From positions 1 through 64,000 of the forward strand of contig NZ_BGJX01000005.1 in NCBI RefSeq assembly GCF_009811655.1: a stretch of DNA of 64,000 bases. The letters run 5' to 3'. The position numbers and the translations under genes are program-made. The notes beneath the pieces were generated by a model. It was not told the origin of the DNA. It did not search any database and worked only from the letters and a program-made list of their open reading frames with translations. The stretch comes from Methylosinus sp. Ce-a6. GTDB lineage: Bacteria > Pseudomonadota > Alphaproteobacteria > Rhizobiales > Beijerinckiaceae. This document shows, piece by piece, positions 62,820 through 64,000 of the stretch (its first letter is position 1; every line of letters starts with the position of its first letter).

Positions 62820-64000
62820 ATGAACATTTTCTCCGCCTTCCACGCCGCCATCGCCGCCATCCTCGATTCCATCGCGGCCTCCGGCCGCCTGCCGGAGACG
62901 CTGGATTATTCGCGCTTCGTCGTGGAGCCGCCCAAGGACGCCGCCCATGGCGATCTCGCCACCAATGCGGCCATGGTCTTCGCCAAGGAGGCCAAGGCCA
63001 ATTTCGCCAATCCGCGCCAGCTCGCGGTCGAGATCGCGGCGGCGCTGGCCGATCTTCCCGATGTGGCCGAGGCCGAGGTGGCGGGGCCGGGCTTCATCAA
63101 CATCCGCCTGAAACCGTCCGTCTATGCGGATGTCCTGCGCGCCGTGCTGAACGACTGCGAAGCCTATGGAAGGCCGCAGGGCAGGGGGGCGCTCGCGGGC
63201 AGGATCAATGTCGAATATGTCTCGGCCAATCCGACCGGGCCCATGCATGTCGGCCATGGCCGTGGCGCGGTCTTCGGCGACGCGCTCGCCAATCTGCTGG
63301 CCTTCGCGGGCGCCGAGGTCACGCGTGAATATTACATCAATGACGCCGGCGCGCAGGTCGATGTTCTCGCCCGCTCGGCCTTCCTGCGCTATCGCGAGGC
63401 GCTCGGCGAGACGATCGCCATTCCAGAGGGCCTCTATCCGGGCGACTATCTGAAGGCCGCCGGCGAAGCCATCGCGAAACAATACGGCCGCGGCCTTTTG
63501 GACAAGAGCGAGAGCGAATGGCTGGAGCCGGTCAAGCGCGCCGCCATCGACGCCATGATGGCGATGATCCGCGACGATCTCGCCGCGCTCGACATCGCCC
63601 ATGAGGTGTTCTTCTCCGAGCGCACGCTGCATGAGAAGATCAACGGCCTCTCGCAGATCGACAAGGAGATCAACGAGCTGCGCGCGCGCGGCCTCGTCTA
63701 TGACGGCCGCCTGCCGCCGCCCAAGGGGCAATTGCCGGATGATTGGGAGGATCGCGAGCAGACCTTGTTCCGCTCCACCGATTTCGGCGACGACGTCGAC
63801 CGGCCGCTGAAGAAATCCGACGGCTCCAATACCTACTTTGCCGCCGATATCGCCTATCACAAATCGAAGATCGACCGCGGCTACACGACCTTGGTCGATA
63901 TCTGGGGAGCCGATCACGGCGGCTATGTGAAGCGCATGTCCGCGGCCGTCGCCGCGCTCTCCGACAATAAGGTCGCGCTCGATGTGAAGCTCTGCCAGCT
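62820..64000 (+). CDS. argS: arginyl-tRNA synthetase (partial, runs past the window)
   Basis: The first 393 residues are visible. Class I synthetase charging tRNA-Arg. N-terminal Add-1 domain ([36 protein letters not shown]), the HIGH motif as [14 protein letters not shown] near 141-154, and downstream [46 protein letters not shown]. The KMSKS region lies beyond the edge. Follows dgt as in related genomes. Confidence 0.95.
   Translation, partial: MNIFSAFHAAIAAILDSIAASGRLPETLDYSRFVVEPPKDAAHGDLATNAAMVFAKEAKANFANPRQLAVEIAAALADLPDVAEAEVAGPGFINIRLKPSVYADVLRAVLNDCEAYGRPQGRGALAGRINVEYVSANPTGPMHVGHGRGAVFGDALANLLAFAGAEVTREYYINDAGAQVDVLARSAFLRYREALGETIAIPEGLYPGDYLKAAGEAIAKQYGRGLLDKSESEWLEPVKRAAIDAMMAMIRDDLAALDIAHEVFFSERTLHEKINGLSQIDKEINELRARGLVYDGRLPPPKGQLPDDWEDREQTLFRSTDFGDDVDRPLKKSDGSNTYFAADIAYHKSKIDRGYTTLVDIWGADHGGYVKRMSAAVAALSDNKVALDVKLCQ

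Overview
The window is a GC-rich alphaproteobacterial chromosome segment, most likely from the order Hyphomicrobiales (Rhizobiales). The basis is gene order (pyrH-frr-uppS-cdsA-dxr-rseP-bamA-lpxD-fabZ-lpxA-lpxB, then gltA/gltX/comEC, and erpA-dgt-argS), a SciP/DUF1153 cell-cycle regulator, an HpnA hopanoid epimerase, DUF2865 and PHA-granule-type proteins, and dispersed two-hairpin intergenic repeats like those of rhizobia and relatives. A methylotroph or methanotroph relative (Beijerinckiaceae/Methylocystaceae) is possible but not proven here. There is no rRNA, CRISPR array, transposase or prophage. One tRNA gene (Asn) is present.

Layout. 0-3 kb: hopanoid-type epimerase, small secreted protein and a glycosyltransferase. 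3-15.5 kb: the conserved envelope operon block (UMP kinase, ribosome recycling, undecaprenyl-PP and CDP-diglyceride synthesis, MEP pathway Dxr, RseP, BamA, lipid A genes); lpxI, usual between lpxA and lpxB, is missing. 15.5-19.8 kb: accessory genes (LuxR-type regulator, PAN-domain membrane protein, beta-helix-like protein) that separate lpxB from gltA. 19.8-26.6 kb: gltA, gltX, thioredoxin/CcdA pair, comEC. 26.6-28.5 kb: DUF2865 protein, response regulator, DUF423 protein. 28.5-37.1 kb: exopolysaccharide locus (undecaprenyl-phosphate sugar transferase, GT4, Wza-like exporter, divergent Wzz/GumC-like protein with a degenerate kinase domain, GNAT/FemAB protein, polysaccharide deacetylase). 37.2-41 kb: membrane protein, MarR regulator with a duplicated operator, a frameshifted secreted/membrane gene, a PCu(A)C-like protein and a 39-residue membrane peptide. 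41.1-44.4 kb: glycosyltransferase and periplasmic glucan protein OpgD/G. 44.6-49.1 kb: a compact signalling module of membrane-spanning FHA-S1 protease, PP2C phosphatase and Ser/Thr kinase with Sel1 repeats. 49.1-55.5 kb: small secreted proteins, outer-membrane barrel, pteridine-reductase-like SDR, RecG, GST. 55.6-59.2 kb: PAS histidine kinase and divergent response regulator, SciP, PHA-system protein, a decayed higBA toxin-antitoxin locus. 59.3-64 kb: tRNA-Asn, PfkB kinase, ErpA, dGTPase, small proteins, and argS running off the right edge.

The most distinctive features are the FHA-protease/phosphatase/kinase module; the twin TATCG-N5-CGATA operator beside the MarR gene, with an adjacent broken gene and a copper-chaperone homologue that has lost its metal ligands; a toxin-antitoxin locus caught mid-decay with its operator intact; and six copies of a roughly 100-bp two-hairpin repeat, one of which is a deletion derivative. 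Coordinates come from reading frames, start codons and Shine-Dalgarno spacing. Function calls rest on recognised motifs; no database search was run.
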